Source: Arthrobacter sp. B6
Lineage (GTDB): Bacteria; Actinomycetota; Actinomycetes; Actinomycetales; Micrococcaceae
DNA length: 64,000 bases
Reading direction: 5' to 3'
Assembly (NCBI RefSeq): GCF_001663775.1
Contig: NZ_KV467168.1
Span: forward strand, 2,268,870-2,332,869
The position numbers were made by a program, and so were the translations under genes. Of this stretch, positions 36,534 to 46,456 are shown one piece after another. Under the pieces are notes generated by a model that worked only from the letters and a program-made list of their open reading frames with translations, did no database searches and was not told where the DNA came from. The first letter of the stretch is position 1; every line of letters begins with the position of its first letter.

Positions 36534-36920
36534 TTGAGCATTACCGACGCATGGGGCTCTCACTGGGTCTCTGCGGTCAACGCAGACACTGAAAACTCCC
36601 ATATCGGACGCATGTCCCGATTCACCTTGCGGCTGGAATCCACCGAGGGAGATAAGGCAAACTTTGTGTACAGAGCCGGGCTGCTCTCCTCCGGAGACCC
36701 GGCCGCCGATTCACAAGAGGACTTCATCCACCTCCAAGGAAGCCCTGCCGCTTGGGCTGAACTCGCCGATGCGAACGCCGCTCCGCGCCGCCACGACCTT
36801 TTGGCCCTCCTCAAGTCACAGGAAGGGCTGACCGTCGTCACCGGCTACGACGGTCTCCTCCGCCACCTACGCGTGATTACGCGCCTCGTCGAGATCGGTA
36901 AAGCAAATGCCACAGTCTAA
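36534..36920 (+). CDS. SCP2-like small protein
   Basis: 128 residues from a TTG at 36534 with GAAAGGACGCAAATAA before it. The pattern MSRFTLRLESTEGDKANFVYRAGLL, IHLQGSPAAWAELADANAAPRRHDLLALL and YDGLLRHLRVITRLVEIG resembles SCP2/sterol-binding-fold proteins that carry hydrophobic ligands. That assignment is tentative. It overlaps the following alpha/beta hydrolase gene by 14 bp, so the two are co-translated and probably work on the same substrate. Confidence 0.6.
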   Translation: MSITDAWGSHWVSAVNADTENSHIGRMSRFTLRLESTEGDKANFVYRAGLLSSGDPAADSQEDFIHLQGSPAAWAELADANAAPRRHDLLALLKSQEGLTVVTGYDGLLRHLRVITRLVEIGKANATV

Positions 36921-37773
36921 TGTGTACATTGAACCGGTCACCGGTCGCTATGTCAGGTTCACTTCCAAGGACGTGAACTACAGGGTCTATTACGAAGAGG
37001 CCGGCAGCGGCCCGGTGATTCTTGCTTTGCACACAGCCGGAGCCGACTCCCGACAGTTCCGTCACATGATGGCAGATGAGAGCCTGACTTCCCGCTTCCG
37101 GGTTGTCGCCTTTGATCTCCCATGGCACGGCAAGTCCCTTCCGCCGGCCGACTGGTGGAAGGCTGAGTATCTCTTGACCACAGACGCCTATGCATCCCTC
37201 GTGGAAGACTTCTGCGCGGCCCTTGAACTGGAGACACCTATTGTGGTCGGCTGTTCAATGGCCGGCTCACTTGTCATTGAATTGGCGCGCCGGAGCCCGG
37301 ATCGGTGGCGGGCAGTTCTGGGATTGTCCGGGGCCATGAAGGTCGAAGGACGGTTCCACGACTGGCCCCTTCGGCCTGGCCTCAACGCCCAGCAGGTCGT
37401 ACCGACGTGGACCTATAGCCTGATGTCGCCCCACAGCCCGGAGGAGTCCCGCCGGGAGGTCTGGTGGATCTACAGCCAGGGCGGCCCCGGAATCTATAGA
37501 GGAGATACCTACTTTTACGCCCAGGACTTCGACCTCCGGGACACCGCATCCACTATCGATACAGCACGTTGCCCTGTCTACCTCCTTACCGGTGAATACG
37601 ACCATGCCTGCACACCAGAGGAGACCGAGCAAGCCATCGCCAAGATTCCCGGCGCCCGGGGAGGACGAATGCCCGGTATAGGCCACTTTCCCATGGCAGA
37701 GAACTACCCACTGTTCCGCACATTTATCGTGCCGGTCCTCGACGAGATCATGAACCAAGCACAAACGACCTAG
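36907..37773 (+). CDS. Alpha/beta hydrolase
   Basis: 288 residues. PVILALHTAGADSRQFRHMM is the oxyanion region, VAFDLPWHGKSLPP the next strand, VVGCSMAGSLVIELARRSP carries the nucleophile in G-C-S-M-A, TGEYDHACTPEE the acid and MPGIGHFPMAENYP the catalytic His. It likely hydrolyses an ester, lactone or ring-cleavage (C-C) product. It overlaps the SCP2-like gene. A C-terminal fragment of a close relative, including RMPGFGHFLMAENYPLFR, lies on the minus strand at about 54632-54783. Confidence 0.92.
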   Translation: MPQSNVYIEPVTGRYVRFTSKDVNYRVYYEEAGSGPVILALHTAGADSRQFRHMMADESLTSRFRVVAFDLPWHGKSLPPADWWKAEYLLTTDAYASLVEDFCAALELETPIVVGCSMAGSLVIELARRSPDRWRAVLGLSGAMKVEGRFHDWPLRPGLNAQQVVPTWTYSLMSPHSPEESRREVWWIYSQGGPGIYRGDTYFYAQDFDLRDTASTIDTARCPVYLLTGEYDHACTPEETEQAIAKIPGARGGRMPGIGHFPMAENYPLFRTFIVPVLDEIMNQAQTT

Positions 37774-37855
37774 CCTATACGCCGCACACGGGGCCGGCCG
37801 AGTACAAAGGAGTGAGGCCTGCAAAGCGTTGAATCGACCATACCCGATGGCATTA

Positions 37856-37875
37856 AGGGGACGACCACGTCCCCT
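37856..37875 (+). terminator. Short hairpin after the alpha/beta hydrolase gene
   Basis: AGGGGACG pairs with CGTCCCCT around a 4-nt loop (ACCA), 82 bp after the stop. An 8-bp GC-rich stem without a T-run; a weak terminator candidate. Confidence 0.45.
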
Positions 37876-38145
37876 AGGCAGACTTCAAATCGATGTCCTT
37901 CAGGACGTGCAAGTCCCCGTGTGTATTGTCGCCTGGAGAAGTTCTTGCTCCTCACCGTCAACATTCCATCTCGGCAATGCAACCGTCCGGTTCACCGATT
38001 GAACTGCCCACAAGAAGCGGCGGAGAAGGCCAGGTACTGCTGAAAAACACACGCCCGGACCACACCGAATTTCCCGCTACTACGAAAACTTAACGGAACT
38101 CCGCTGCGTGCCGGCTCACCGGCAACAGGACTGAAAGGACCCAGC

Positions 38146-38583
38146 ATGACCACCGATTCACTCAGTGAAAAGACCGCCGAGGCCCAGGACTACATCGACG
38201 AAATGGCCCGCAAGCGCGGCTACGTCCTCGATTACCACAAGGTCATGGCCAAGCACGATTTCCCCATGCTACAGGCGGCAAACCACGTCGTGTCGGCTGC
38301 CTATTTGGACCAGCGCACACTGGACCGGAAGACGAAGGAGCTTATCTTCATCGTCAGCCTCACCGTGATGCGGGCAGCCAAGGGCCACATCCAGAGCCAC
38401 ATCCGCGTCGCCCTGGACCTCGGCGTCACGCCGACGGAGATTTTGGAGGCCATCGAAATCTCCCTGCCGGAGGCCGGCGTTGTGGCTTTCCAGGCTGGTT
38501 TCGATGCGTGGCGTGAAGTGATTGGCGCTGACGGAATTGAGCCGACGGTTGCGGTTCACGAGGGCGGTAGTGGTGCCTCCTGA
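38146..38583 (+). CDS. Carboxymuconolactone decarboxylase (CMD) family protein
   Basis: 145 residues. The central block YLDQRTLDRKTKELIFIVSLTVMRAAKGHIQSHIRVALDLGVTPTEILEAIEISLPEAGVVAFQAGFDAW is the CMD domain. The CxxC of AhpD-type peroxidase partners is absent, so a decarboxylase or isomerase-like role is more likely than redox. ATG follows GAAAGGACCCAGC. Its end overlaps the broken MBL-fold gene start. Context suggests degradation of an aromatic or lactone compound. Confidence 0.88.
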   Translation: MTTDSLSEKTAEAQDYIDEMARKRGYVLDYHKVMAKHDFPMLQAANHVVSAAYLDQRTLDRKTKELIFIVSLTVMRAAKGHIQSHIRVALDLGVTPTEILEAIEISLPEAGVVAFQAGFDAWREVIGADGIEPTVAVHEGGSGAS

Positions 38584-38940
38584 GGACGACACTGGCTACC
38601 GGGTTGTCGCAGTTCGCGTTGGCACCCGGACCACGGAGCGCAGCGATGTCTACCTCAATTACCGGCTGTACGGGGAAGATCATGGACCAGCCACAGTGGA
38701 CTACTACTTCTGGGCCGTGGAAGGCCCGGAGGGAACCATTGTCGTGGACACGGGGTTTGGTGAGGAAGCAGGCCGCAAACGTGGCCGGACCCTGCTGCTG
38801 CATCCCGCCGATGCCTCGCCCCACTTGGCATAGACCCATCCGCGGTCCAAGATGTCGTCGTTACGCACGGCCACTACGACCACATCGGATATCTGCGGCT
38901 GTTCCCCAATGCTTCACAACACCAACTGAAGATCCTTGGC
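38573..38940 (+). pseudogene. MBL-fold hydrolase, N-terminal part, frameshifted and truncated
   Basis: From GTG 38573 (or 38570) the frame gives VRVGTRTTERSDVYLNYRLYGEDHGPATVDYYFWAVEGPEGTIVVDTGF, a metallo-beta-lactamase-type N-terminus, and stops at 38833. One base is missing near 38815 compared with the relative at 55614. Restoring it gives DPSAVQDVVVTHGHYDHIGYL, the HxHxDH zinc motif. Similarity to the other copy ends near 38920. The rest of the gene is absent, replaced by DNA leading into the GntR gene. Confidence 0.85.
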
Positions 38941-39011
38941 TGCGCATCAGCCAGGGCGGTCTGGACCCCAGGCCTTCCGTGGCTGATGCCGTATGTTAAG
39001 TGGGGGAATTG

Positions 39012-39737
39012 ATGAGAAAGAGTCCGTACACCATGACCAGCCGCAGCCCCCGCAGCAGCGCCCGCCCGCAATTGAGTGAGAAGGCGACCGCCCACATCCG
39101 GGGCCTCATCATGTCCGGTGAACTTCGGCCGGGAACCTTGGTCCGCCCGGAGACCATCGGCGAAGACCTGGGCATCTCCACCACCCCGGCACGTGAGGCG
39201 CTGCAGGCCTTGCGGGTGGAAGGCTTCCTGGAACTCGTGCCACGGCACGGCTTCGTGGTAGCACCGCTGACCGGGCAGGACATCCGTGATCTATTCCAGG
39301 TCCAGGCCCTCATAGCGGGCGAACTTGCCGCCCGAGCAGCCGCGAAAGCCACGGAAAAGGATGTAGCCGAACTTGAGGCGCTCCACCACGAGCTGATCGC
39401 AGCCGCCGCCCGGAACGACCACGATCGGCTCGAAGAGAAGAACCACGCCTTCCACCGCGAGATCAACCTGATGGCCGATTCCCGGAAAACCGTGTGGGTC
39501 CTGGGATTGGTCACCCGGTACGTCCCCCGGGAGTTCTACTCCTCCATCCCCGGCTGGCCACGGGCCACCATGGACGACCACGCCGAACTGCTCAAGGGCA
39601 TCCAAGCGCATGACCCGGAGGCCACTCGGGCCGCAATGCAGCAGCACATCGTCCATTCAGGTGAGCTGCTGGCCGCCCACTTTGACGCGCGCGTCGCCGC
39701 CGCAGAGGATGGCCGGATAGGCCATGCCGCCGTTTAG
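39012..39737 (+). CDS. GntR-family regulator (FCD subfamily)
   Basis: 241 residues from the ATG at 39012, which has GGGGGA five bases before it (a GTG at 39000 is an alternative). The winged helix is QLSEKATAHIRGLIMSGELRPGTLVRPETIGEDLGISTTPAREALQALRVEGFLELVPRHGFVVA. The helical FCD ligand domain follows, with HAFHREINLMADSRK and the final HIVHSGELLAAHF that usually carry metal-binding His. It probably controls the surrounding hydrolase/CMD genes or the transporter downstream. Confidence 0.92.
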   Translation: MRKSPYTMTSRSPRSSARPQLSEKATAHIRGLIMSGELRPGTLVRPETIGEDLGISTTPAREALQALRVEGFLELVPRHGFVVAPLTGQDIRDLFQVQALIAGELAARAAAKATEKDVAELEALHHELIAAAARNDHDRLEEKNHAFHREINLMADSRKTVWVLGLVTRYVPREFYSSIPGWPRATMDDHAELLKGIQAHDPEATRAAMQQHIVHSGELLAAHFDARVAAAEDGRIGHAAV

Positions 39738-40222
39738 CCTTCGGCGAGCTTTTGGAACTGCCTCGTAAAGCCGGGCCGGTTCGGGTATGTCCATCACTGT
39801 CGGGTGGGCGCCCCAAACGTACGTAGCATACAGCCGGACGTGGCAGACAAGCCGAACGCCCACAGCCTCGAGCACGTGCCGCCTATGCATGCTCACAGCG
39901 CATAGTCCTGCATCCGTCCTGTGAGCTCAGCCAACTCAGTAAAGATCCGCGCTTTCTCCCCATGTCATGCCCGGCACATGCCCGTGCGATGATCACACCG
40001 GGCCTTCACGGATGAGGCGACATATCCCGCTCCATGGCCCTTTTCCACCTGAGGACGTGGTCGATACCCGGCCACACACGATGTCGGCGTAGTGACGAAA
40101 GGGATCAGCGAACCAATGCACGATTAGCCAAAGGGTGCCGCTCGGTGAGGGTTTCGCAGGACTTCCGCTCTACCACCCAGTGCGTGCAGCTGCTCCAAGC
40201 ACATGCATAGACTGAGATAAGT
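39738..40222. other. Region without a supported gene
   Basis: About 485 bp between the GntR gene and the promoter motif of the MFS gene. Frames are short and protein-unlike. No hairpin of note was seen. Confidence 0.5.
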
Positions 40223-40249
40223 ATGCATGATTTTATCGCATCAGGCATT
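40223..40249 (+). promoter_or_regulatory. ATGCATGA-N9-ATCAGGCATT motif before the MFS gene
   Basis: ATGCATGA at 40223-40230, nine bases, then ATCAGGCATT at 40240-40249. The same halves with the same nine-base gap occur on the minus strand at 47740-47766 before the CoA-transferase gene, and a degenerate version lies at 47993-48019. It looks like a regulator site for the mesaconate-type cluster. Confidence 0.65.
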
Positions 40250-40382
40250 CGTATCATGTACGGTGATTAGGTCCTAGTGCTCGCTGCCACATGGTTCCCC
40301 CATTCGCCGACCTTTTTCTCGTGGCGAACTGTCAGTTCGGCAGCATCTTTTGAAGTCAGACCCATCTCAACGGAGAGACATT

Positions 40383-41741
40383 GTGAACCAGACCTTGCTA
40401 ACGAACGACGTCGGCGCCCGCCTTGACCGACTCCCCGTATCCGGCGTCCACCGCCGAATCCTCCTTTTCATCGGCGCAGGGGCAATCCTGGATGCGTTCG
40501 ATATTTACCTTGCTGGTGGAGTAACTGCGGCAATGCGCGCAGAGGGCTTCGCGTCCGTTCCCGAAATCGCCGTCTTCATGTCCATGACTTTCACAGGAAT
40601 GATGATCGGCGCGGGAATCGCTGGATGGACTGGCGACAAGTTCGGGCGGAAGAGGGCCTACTCCTGGAATCTGTTGCTCTTCGCTGTCGCCTCGGTGGTT
40701 GCGGCGTTTGTTCCAACGATGGACATACTGATCGCGTGCCGCTTCGTCATGGGTGTCGGGCTAGGAGCCGAACTCGTGATTGCTGGCGGAATGCTCTCCG
40801 AGTTCCTGCCACCCAATGTCCGTGGCAAATGGATGACTCTGCTCGGACTAATGATCAACTCGGGACTGTTTGTTGCAACGGGTGTTGGGCTCATCGTAAT
40901 TCCCACTTTTGGTTGGCATGCCATGTTCCTGATTGCCGGAGTCGGAGGGATCGCCGTTTGGCTTCTCCGACGCTCTTTGCCGGAGTCCCCCCGCTGGCTG
41001 GCTGCCAACGGCCGCTACGCTGAGGCGGACGTCATCTTGCGCCGCATGGAAGCCGAGGTCGAGGCGAAGCATGGACCACTTTCCCCTCCCGTCGTGGTTC
41101 CAGTCGCAGACGGAGACCAGCAGTTACCGGCGGCTGAAACGTACCGTGATCTGTTCAGCGGCAAGCTGCTCCGACGTGTTCTCTTGGCCTGCGTTTGCGC
41201 CATCGCGATCTATATCTGCCTTTACGGGTTCGTGTCATGGATCCCCACGTTCCTAGTTGAGAAAGGTCACAGTGTCGCTTCGTCGCTTGGATTCAGCACC
41301 CTGATGTCCTTGGGCGCCCCCGCTGGGGCCGTAATGGGTTACTTCGTCACGGACCGGCTTAAGCGCCGGACTACTCTCTTTATCTTCGCCGGTCTGGCAA
41401 GTTTGGCTGGCCTCGCTTATACGCAAGCCTCAAGTGATTGGGCCATTCCGCTCTTAGGTTTCCTCCTGGTCTGCTTCGTCTACACGATGACGGCAGTCGT
41501 CCTCTATGCATACATTCCCGAACTCTTTCCCACGACCGTCCGGCTGCGGGGCACGAGCATCTCTTCTGTTGCCGGACGAGCGGTTTCGATCGCCACGCCC
41601 GTCGCAATCGCCGCTCTCTTTGGCATGTTCGGGCTATGGGGCCCCGTGACACTCGTTGTCGCAGCCCTGGCCGCAATGGTTGCCATGCTACTGATCGTTC
41701 CGGTGGAAACTAGTAAGGCTCCCGTAGACGCTACTTTCTAG
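40383..41741 (+). CDS. MFS transporter, organic/aromatic acid symporter type
   Basis: 452 residues from the GTG at 40383 (GGAGAGACATT before it). Twelve membrane segments. AILDAFDIYLAGGVTAAM opens helix 1 with the D-x-x-D type charge, GWTGDKFGRKRAYSWNL is loop 2-3, GVGLGAELVIAGGMLSEFLPPNVRGKWM the next signature, and DRLKRRTTLF the matching loop in the second half. The pattern fits aromatic-acid and related acid:H+ symporters. It is the first gene of the cluster with tandem GntR regulators and is followed by a hairpin terminator. Confidence 0.88.
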   Translation: MNQTLLTNDVGARLDRLPVSGVHRRILLFIGAGAILDAFDIYLAGGVTAAMRAEGFASVPEIAVFMSMTFTGMMIGAGIAGWTGDKFGRKRAYSWNLLLFAVASVVAAFVPTMDILIACRFVMGVGLGAELVIAGGMLSEFLPPNVRGKWMTLLGLMINSGLFVATGVGLIVIPTFGWHAMFLIAGVGGIAVWLLRRSLPESPRWLAANGRYAEADVILRRMEAEVEAKHGPLSPPVVVPVADGDQQLPAAETYRDLFSGKLLRRVLLACVCAIAIYICLYGFVSWIPTFLVEKGHSVASSLGFSTLMSLGAPAGAVMGYFVTDRLKRRTTLFIFAGLASLAGLAYTQASSDWAIPLLGFLLVCFVYTMTAVVLYAYIPELFPTTVRLRGTSISSVAGRAVSIATPVAIAALFGMFGLWGPVTLVVAALAAMVAMLLIVPVETSKAPVDATF

Positions 41742-41788
41742 CAAGTCACTAGTGGCGCGGGAGCAGGTCCTGCGCCACAGAACCTGCG

Positions 41789-41815
41789 CCGGATAAAGGC
41801 GGTGCCTTTATCCGG
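41789..41815. terminator. Hairpin terminator between MFS and GntR genes
   Basis: CCGGATAAAGGC (41789-41800) pairs perfectly with 41804-41815 across a 3-nt loop, 48 bp past the MFS stop. Confidence 0.8.
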
Positions 41816-41913
41816 GGCTCGTCCGAAGCTACTACCCAGCAGCGCAGTTCCATATATTATTCCGCTCTTTAGAAATAAGCGCGGTAGGAAAGGACTTTGA
41901 GAGGTCGATACGA

Positions 41914-42591
41914 ATGCCCGTTATCTCACCCACCAAGCGCGACCAGATCATTAGCGGCCTGCGTTCTCTCATTCTCTCTGGTGAGCTGGCCCGTGGAGCC
42001 CGCCTGCCCCAAGATGAACTCGCGCGCCGGTTCCACAGCAGCATCACTCCCGTCCGGGAGGCTCTTCGGGCTTTGGAATCGGAGAACCTGGTGGTCTCTG
42101 AGCCGCACCGAGGCGTGCGGGTGGCTGGCATTGATTTCGAACGCGTCAAAGCGATCTATCTCGTGCGTCGCCTGATCGAAGGCTACGCAATGCGCAGGGC
42201 GGCAATTCGCCTATCCCCCCATGATCTGCGCCAGGCCGAGCACTTGCTCGCCTCGCTAAACGAGGCGGTCCAGCATGGCGAGCCTGCCGAAATTCGCAGG
42301 CTCAACCGAGAGTTCCACTTCTCCTTTTACACTCGGTGTGGCATCCCGTCGCTGGCTCAGGAAATTGACACCCTCTGGCAGGCCTTTCCCTGGGATTTCC
42401 TGCTCGCGTCCCCGGCCGGCTCCGAAACCTCGGACGCCGAACACCGCGCGATCCTGGATGCTGTCCGTGCCGGCGATGCGGATGCAGCGGCGAACGCCAT
42501 GCAGGCTCACATCGGCCGTAGCTTCGCCGAACTGACCCGGCGCTATACCGGTGAAGAGGCTCCGGACCCCTTCAATATCGACAACGATTAG
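41914..42591 (+). CDS. GntR-family regulator (FCD), first of a tandem pair
   Basis: 225 residues. The winged helix reads TKRDQIISGLRSLILSGELARGARLPQDELARRFHSSITPVREALRALESENLVVSEPHRGVRVAG. The FCD domain follows with LNREFHFSFYTRCGIP and the late HRAILDAVRAGDADAAANAMQAHI. ATG at 41914 is behind GAGAGGTCGATACGA. It is about three-quarters identical by eye to the next gene, so a local duplication. Likely controls the CoA-transferase/fumarase/CitE operon and the flanking transporters. Confidence 0.92.
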   Translation: MPVISPTKRDQIISGLRSLILSGELARGARLPQDELARRFHSSITPVREALRALESENLVVSEPHRGVRVAGIDFERVKAIYLVRRLIEGYAMRRAAIRLSPHDLRQAEHLLASLNEAVQHGEPAEIRRLNREFHFSFYTRCGIPSLAQEIDTLWQAFPWDFLLASPAGSETSDAEHRAILDAVRAGDADAAANAMQAHIGRSFAELTRRYTGEEAPDPFNIDND

Positions 42592-42872
42592 TCCAGGTCG
42601 TAGCTGATCTCCCTCTTCGACCTGGCGCCCGTACCGTTCAGGGCGAAGTTCAACCCGCAGGGTGAGACGGCCATGAAGCTACCGCCGCCCACTTGGGCAG
42701 ACGCCCACCTGGCTTCAACGTTGTGGAATCATCCTAAAAATCGCGTAGTGCCGTGGTGCAGGGATTCACTCTCTTGGGGCCGTATTCCACCCCACTAGCT
42801 GCCTCCATTCATATATAGTTGGGATCGTTCAGGTATTCGTTTGCAAGATATATGAGGAAGGCTGCGTCTAAG

Positions 42873-43550
42873 ATGGCCGCGACGTCTCCCACGAAACGAG
42901 AACAAATCATTAGAGAGTTGCGGGCTCTTATACTTTCCGGTGAATTGCCCCGTGGCACCCGACTTCCCCAGGACGAGCTTGCCCGGCGTTTCGACAGCAG
43001 CATTACTCCGGTTCGTGAGGCGCTGCGGGCTCTTGAGTCGGAGAACCTTGTCGTGTCCGAGCCCCATCGTGGCGTGCGGGTGGCTGGCATTGATTTTGAG
43101 AAAATCAAGGCCACTTACATCGTCCGCCGGCTCACTGAAAGCTATGCGATGCGCCGGGCGGCCATCCGTCTTTCACCGCACGACCTGCGGCAGGCCGAGC
43201 AACTGCTTGAGGCCCTGAATGAAGCAACCAGGCGGGGCCAGTCGGATCAAGTGCGGAAACTCAACAAGGAATTTCACTTCTTTTTCTATGAGCGCTGCAG
43301 TGTTCCGTCGCTGGTCGATGAAATCGACGCTCTCTGGCAGGCCTTTCCTTGGGATCTGTTGCTCAACTCCCCAGAGGCGTCCGAAACTTCTGAAACTGAG
43401 CACCGTGCCATTCTCGATGCCGTCAAGGCCGGAGACGCAGATGAGGCCGCTAGTGCCCTCGAGGCGCATATCCGCCGCAGCTTTGCCGAGTTGACTCGGC
43501 GCTTCACGGGCACAGAGGTCCCAGACCCGTTCGATATCAACAACGATTAG
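42873..43550 (+). CDS. GntR-family regulator (FCD), second of a tandem pair
   Basis: 225 residues from the ATG at 42873, chosen because SPTKREQIIRELRALILSGELPRG then aligns from the first residues with its neighbour. The frame is open back to 42819 with an ATG at 42852. Domain layout is as in the first gene (HNREF-type helix reads LNKEFHFFFYERCSVP). The two differ mostly in the ligand domain, which suggests related but distinct effectors, for example mesaconate and citramalate. It converges on the CitE-like gene. Confidence 0.9.
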   Translation: MAATSPTKREQIIRELRALILSGELPRGTRLPQDELARRFDSSITPVREALRALESENLVVSEPHRGVRVAGIDFEKIKATYIVRRLTESYAMRRAAIRLSPHDLRQAEQLLEALNEATRRGQSDQVRKLNKEFHFFFYERCSVPSLVDEIDALWQAFPWDLLLNSPEASETSETEHRAILDAVKAGDADEAASALEAHIRRSFAELTRRFTGTEVPDPFDINND

Positions 43551-43601
43551 CCGAGCACAAGAGATCGATGTCCCGGGGAATTTCATGTGGTCGAGCCGGC
43601 G

Positions 43602-44540
43602 CTAGATGCGCGCCCGCGCGAGGATCCGCTTTGCCCGTTCAATGACCGGCACGTCAACCATCTGCCCGTCGACCTGCGCTGCCGACCCCTGAGCACCAAT
43701 CACGGAATCGGCCCAATCAATGTCAGCCTGACTGGGGGCAAAAGCTTTTCTTACCGGATCCAGCTGCGCTGGATGGATGCACAGCTTGCCGCCGAACCCG
43801 AAGCTGTTGGCCGCTTTGGCTGCCGTTTCCACGCGTGACATGTCCTGGATGTCCGTAGACGGTGAATCCAACGGAGCAGGGATGCCTGCGGCACGCGAGG
43901 CAACCACCAGATGCGACCTCGCGTGGTCCAGGAACCGGTCATCGTTGTCGGCATCAATGTCCAGCGCGTAGTCGATCGCCCCGAAAGCTAACCGTGCCAC
44001 TCCAGGCACTCGGGCAATTTCCAAAGCGGCGACCATCCCCGCCGCTGACTCAATAAGGGGTACGAGAGCGAGTGATCCGGTCTGTGCCAGACGGCTTGCA
44101 AGATTCCTAAGGGCGTCCGGGTCCTCCGCTTTGGGCACCATCAGGCCAAGCAGTCTATGGCCAGGAATACGGGCGGCCTGCAAGAGTGCAGCGGTTTCGG
44201 CGTCATAGTAGTGGCTTCCGGAAGCATTTACCCGCACTAAAGCACGGAGGGCGCTGGCACCTCCCGGAGACAATGCCGCAAGCGTTGCTCGGAGCGCCTC
44301 TGCCTTTGCCTCCGGGGCTACCGCGTCCTCCAAGTCGATGATCACCATCCCGGGAACGGCCGCTGCAGCCTTTGCAAACCGTTCAGGACGATCGCCCGGA
44401 ACGAAGAGTGCTGTAACGGCCCGGGTGACGATTTCCGCGGCATCGGTCGGTAGCTTCTCAGGAAGTCCCTCACGGCTGCGGTCGTCTGATCCTGTACGGG
44501 AGAGGAGGGATTTGGAAGGCGATGATGTGGTTTCATCCAT
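43602..44540 (-). CDS. CitE/HpcH-family CoA-ester lyase (citramalyl-CoA lyase candidate)
   Basis: 312 residues. AVTALFVPGDRPERFAKAAAAVPGMVIIDLEDAVAP, ALVRVNASG, GLMVPKAEDP, VPLIESAAGMVAALEIA, LAFGAIDYALDI and KLCIHPAQLDPVRKAF are the family motifs, with the Mg-binding Glu in LIESAAG and Asp in GAIDY. An N-terminal extension of about 40 residues is unusual. Relatives cleave citryl-, malyl- or citramalyl-CoA. Third in a minus-strand series behind CoA-transferase and class I fumarase, it fits (S)-citramalyl-CoA to acetyl-CoA plus pyruvate. Confidence 0.92.
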   Translation of the reverse strand: MDETTSSPSKSLLSRTGSDDRSREGLPEKLPTDAAEIVTRAVTALFVPGDRPERFAKAAAAVPGMVIIDLEDAVAPEAKAEALRATLAALSPGGASALRALVRVNASGSHYYDAETAALLQAARIPGHRLLGLMVPKAEDPDALRNLASRLAQTGSLALVPLIESAAGMVAALEIARVPGVARLAFGAIDYALDIDADNDDRFLDHARSHLVVASRAAGIPAPLDSPSTDIQDMSRVETAAKAANSFGFGGKLCIHPAQLDPVRKAFAPSQADIDWADSVIGAQGSAAQVDGQMVDVPVIERAKRILARARI

Positions 44541-44741
44541 GGTGCAAAGTCTCCTGGAAATTCGATGACGGTCGTGGTGGGCCAGGTGCGCAAGTGGCGC
44601 CTCTCCGTTTCAGTTCCTTGGCGCGGTTTCGAGTTCGCCGCGCGGGTTCGGTCGAAAACCGGCCGACGGGAGTTCATCCCGCCGGTCCTTGCCGAAGTAC
44701 TGCCCGTGATCTACTCCTGTGGGAGCAGTCCACGCGGGTTT

Positions 44742-46415
44742 TCATGACTCAGCTGCCCGGTGGGTGGGTCCCAAGGTGACGAGGGTCTTTTCGTCTTTTT
44801 TGAAGAAGTCGTTGCCTTTGTCGTCGATGACGATAAAGGCAGGAAAGTTCTCGACTCGAATCTTGTACACCGCTTCCATGCCCAGCTCCGGGTAGTCAAT
44901 GACTTCCACTGACCGGATGCAGTCCTGTGCCAGAAGAGCGGCCGGTCCGCCTATTGATCCGAGGTAGAAACCGCCGTGCCGCTGGCATGATGCCGTTACC
45001 GATGGAGAACGGTTGCCTTTGGCCAGCATGACCAGGGATCCGCCGAGTGCCTGGAATTGCTCGACATATCCGTCCATTCGACCGGCTGTAGTGGGGCCAA
45101 ATGACCCGGAGGGCAACCCTTCCGGGGTTTTTGCCGGCCCGGCGTAATAGACTGGGTGGTCCCGCATGTACTGCGGGAGGTCCTCGCCCCGCTCCAGCTT
45201 TGCGCGGATTTCGGCATGTGCGATGTCGCGGGCCACGATCATGGTGCCGGTGAGCGAAACGCGGGTACTCACTTGATGCAGGCTTAACTGCTGGCGGATC
45301 TGATCCATGGGTGCATCCAGATCAATACTTATAGAGGATCCCGATTCGGTTATGTTTTCCAGCCCCGTGCTGGGAATGAATCGTGCCGGGTCCCGTTCCA
45401 ATTCTTCGAGGAATACCCCGTCGGGGGTAATCCTGCCCAACACTTGCCGGTCGGCGGAGCACGAAACTGCCAGGGCAATCGGCAGCGAGCCTCCATGTCT
45501 GGGAAGACGGATGACGCGCACGTCATGGCAGAAATATTTGCCGCCAAACTGAGCGCCGAAGCCGATTTTGGTGGTGAGGTCGAAGACCTTCTGTTCGAAA
45601 TCCAGGTCGCGGTATCCGTCACCCAAGCCGCCACCTTGGTTCGGCAGGGTATCTAAATAATGGGCTGAGGCTAGTTTTGCCGTCTTAAGAGCAAATTCTG
45701 CCGAAGTTCCACCGATAACAATGGCTAGGTGATAAGGCGGGCAGGCTGCCGTTCCGAGACTCTCTATTTTGTCCTTGAGGAATCCGAGCATTCTAGCTTC
45801 ATCGAGTACTGCTTTGGTTTCCTGGAACAGGAAAGACTTATTGGCGCTGCCCCCGCCCTTAGCCATGAAAAGAAACTCGTATTCCAGCCCTTTGCCCAAG
45901 GAGATGTCAATCTGCGCCGGCAGGTTGGTTTGGGTATTACGTTCTTCCCACATGGATACCGGCGACATCTGGGAATAGCGCAGGTTCAGGTCCTGGAAAA
46001 CGTCGTATATCCCCCGAGACAGGTGCTTTGCATCGTCACCGTCGGTCATAACGCGGTGGCCTCGTTTGGCGGACACTATCGCTGTTCCGGTGTCCTGGCA
46101 CATTGGCAACACGCCCCCGGCAGCGACGTTGGCATTCTTCAGCAGATCCAGGGCAACGTACCGGTCGTTAGGGGACGCTTCAGGGTCATCAAGAATCCGT
46201 CGCAGCTGGGCGAGATGCTCGGGCCGCAGGAAGTGGGAGACATCGCGGAAGGCTTCGTACGCCAGTGTTTTCATCGCCGATGGGTCGACCTCCAGCACGG
46301 CGTTTTCACCGGTTCCCCTGACCCGGACCCCCTCACTGGTGAGAAGGCGCATTCTGGTTTCGCGCGGTCCCAATGGGAGCTGGTCCACATACTTAAAGCC
46401 CGTTGGTTCCATCAT
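44742..46415 (-). CDS. Class I (iron-sulfur) fumarase family, mesaconase candidate
   Basis: 557 residues, full length for FumA-type enzymes. The three cluster cysteines are at Cys106 ([15 protein letters not shown]), Cys225 ([22 protein letters not shown]) and Cys319 ([14 protein letters not shown]), matching the FumA spacing. The C-terminal domain has [32 protein letters not shown]. Class I fumarases also hydrate mesaconate to (S)-citramalate, shown for FumA and a Burkholderia enzyme (from memory). With CoA-transferase 42 bp upstream and CitE downstream, mesaconate is the likely substrate; a plain fumarase or tartrate dehydratase is less likely. Starts at 46415 or 46412. Confidence 0.93.
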   Translation of the reverse strand: MMEPTGFKYVDQLPLGPRETRMRLLTSEGVRVRGTGENAVLEVDPSAMKTLAYEAFRDVSHFLRPEHLAQLRRILDDPEASPNDRYVALDLLKNANVAAGGVLPMCQDTGTAIVSAKRGHRVMTDGDDAKHLSRGIYDVFQDLNLRYSQMSPVSMWEERNTQTNLPAQIDISLGKGLEYEFLFMAKGGGSANKSFLFQETKAVLDEARMLGFLKDKIESLGTAACPPYHLAIVIGGTSAEFALKTAKLASAHYLDTLPNQGGGLGDGYRDLDFEQKVFDLTTKIGFGAQFGGKYFCHDVRVIRLPRHGGSLPIALAVSCSADRQVLGRITPDGVFLEELERDPARFIPSTGLENITESGSSISIDLDAPMDQIRQQLSLHQVSTRVSLTGTMIVARDIAHAEIRAKLERGEDLPQYMRDHPVYYAGPAKTPEGLPSGSFGPTTAGRMDGYVEQFQALGGSLVMLAKGNRSPSVTASCQRHGGFYLGSIGGPAALLAQDCIRSVEVIDYPELGMEAVYKIRVENFPAFIVIDDKGNDFFKKDEKTLVTLGPTHRAAES

Positions 46416-46456
46416 TTCGCGTTCACATCCGTCATCATTGTCTGAGTATGCTGCGT

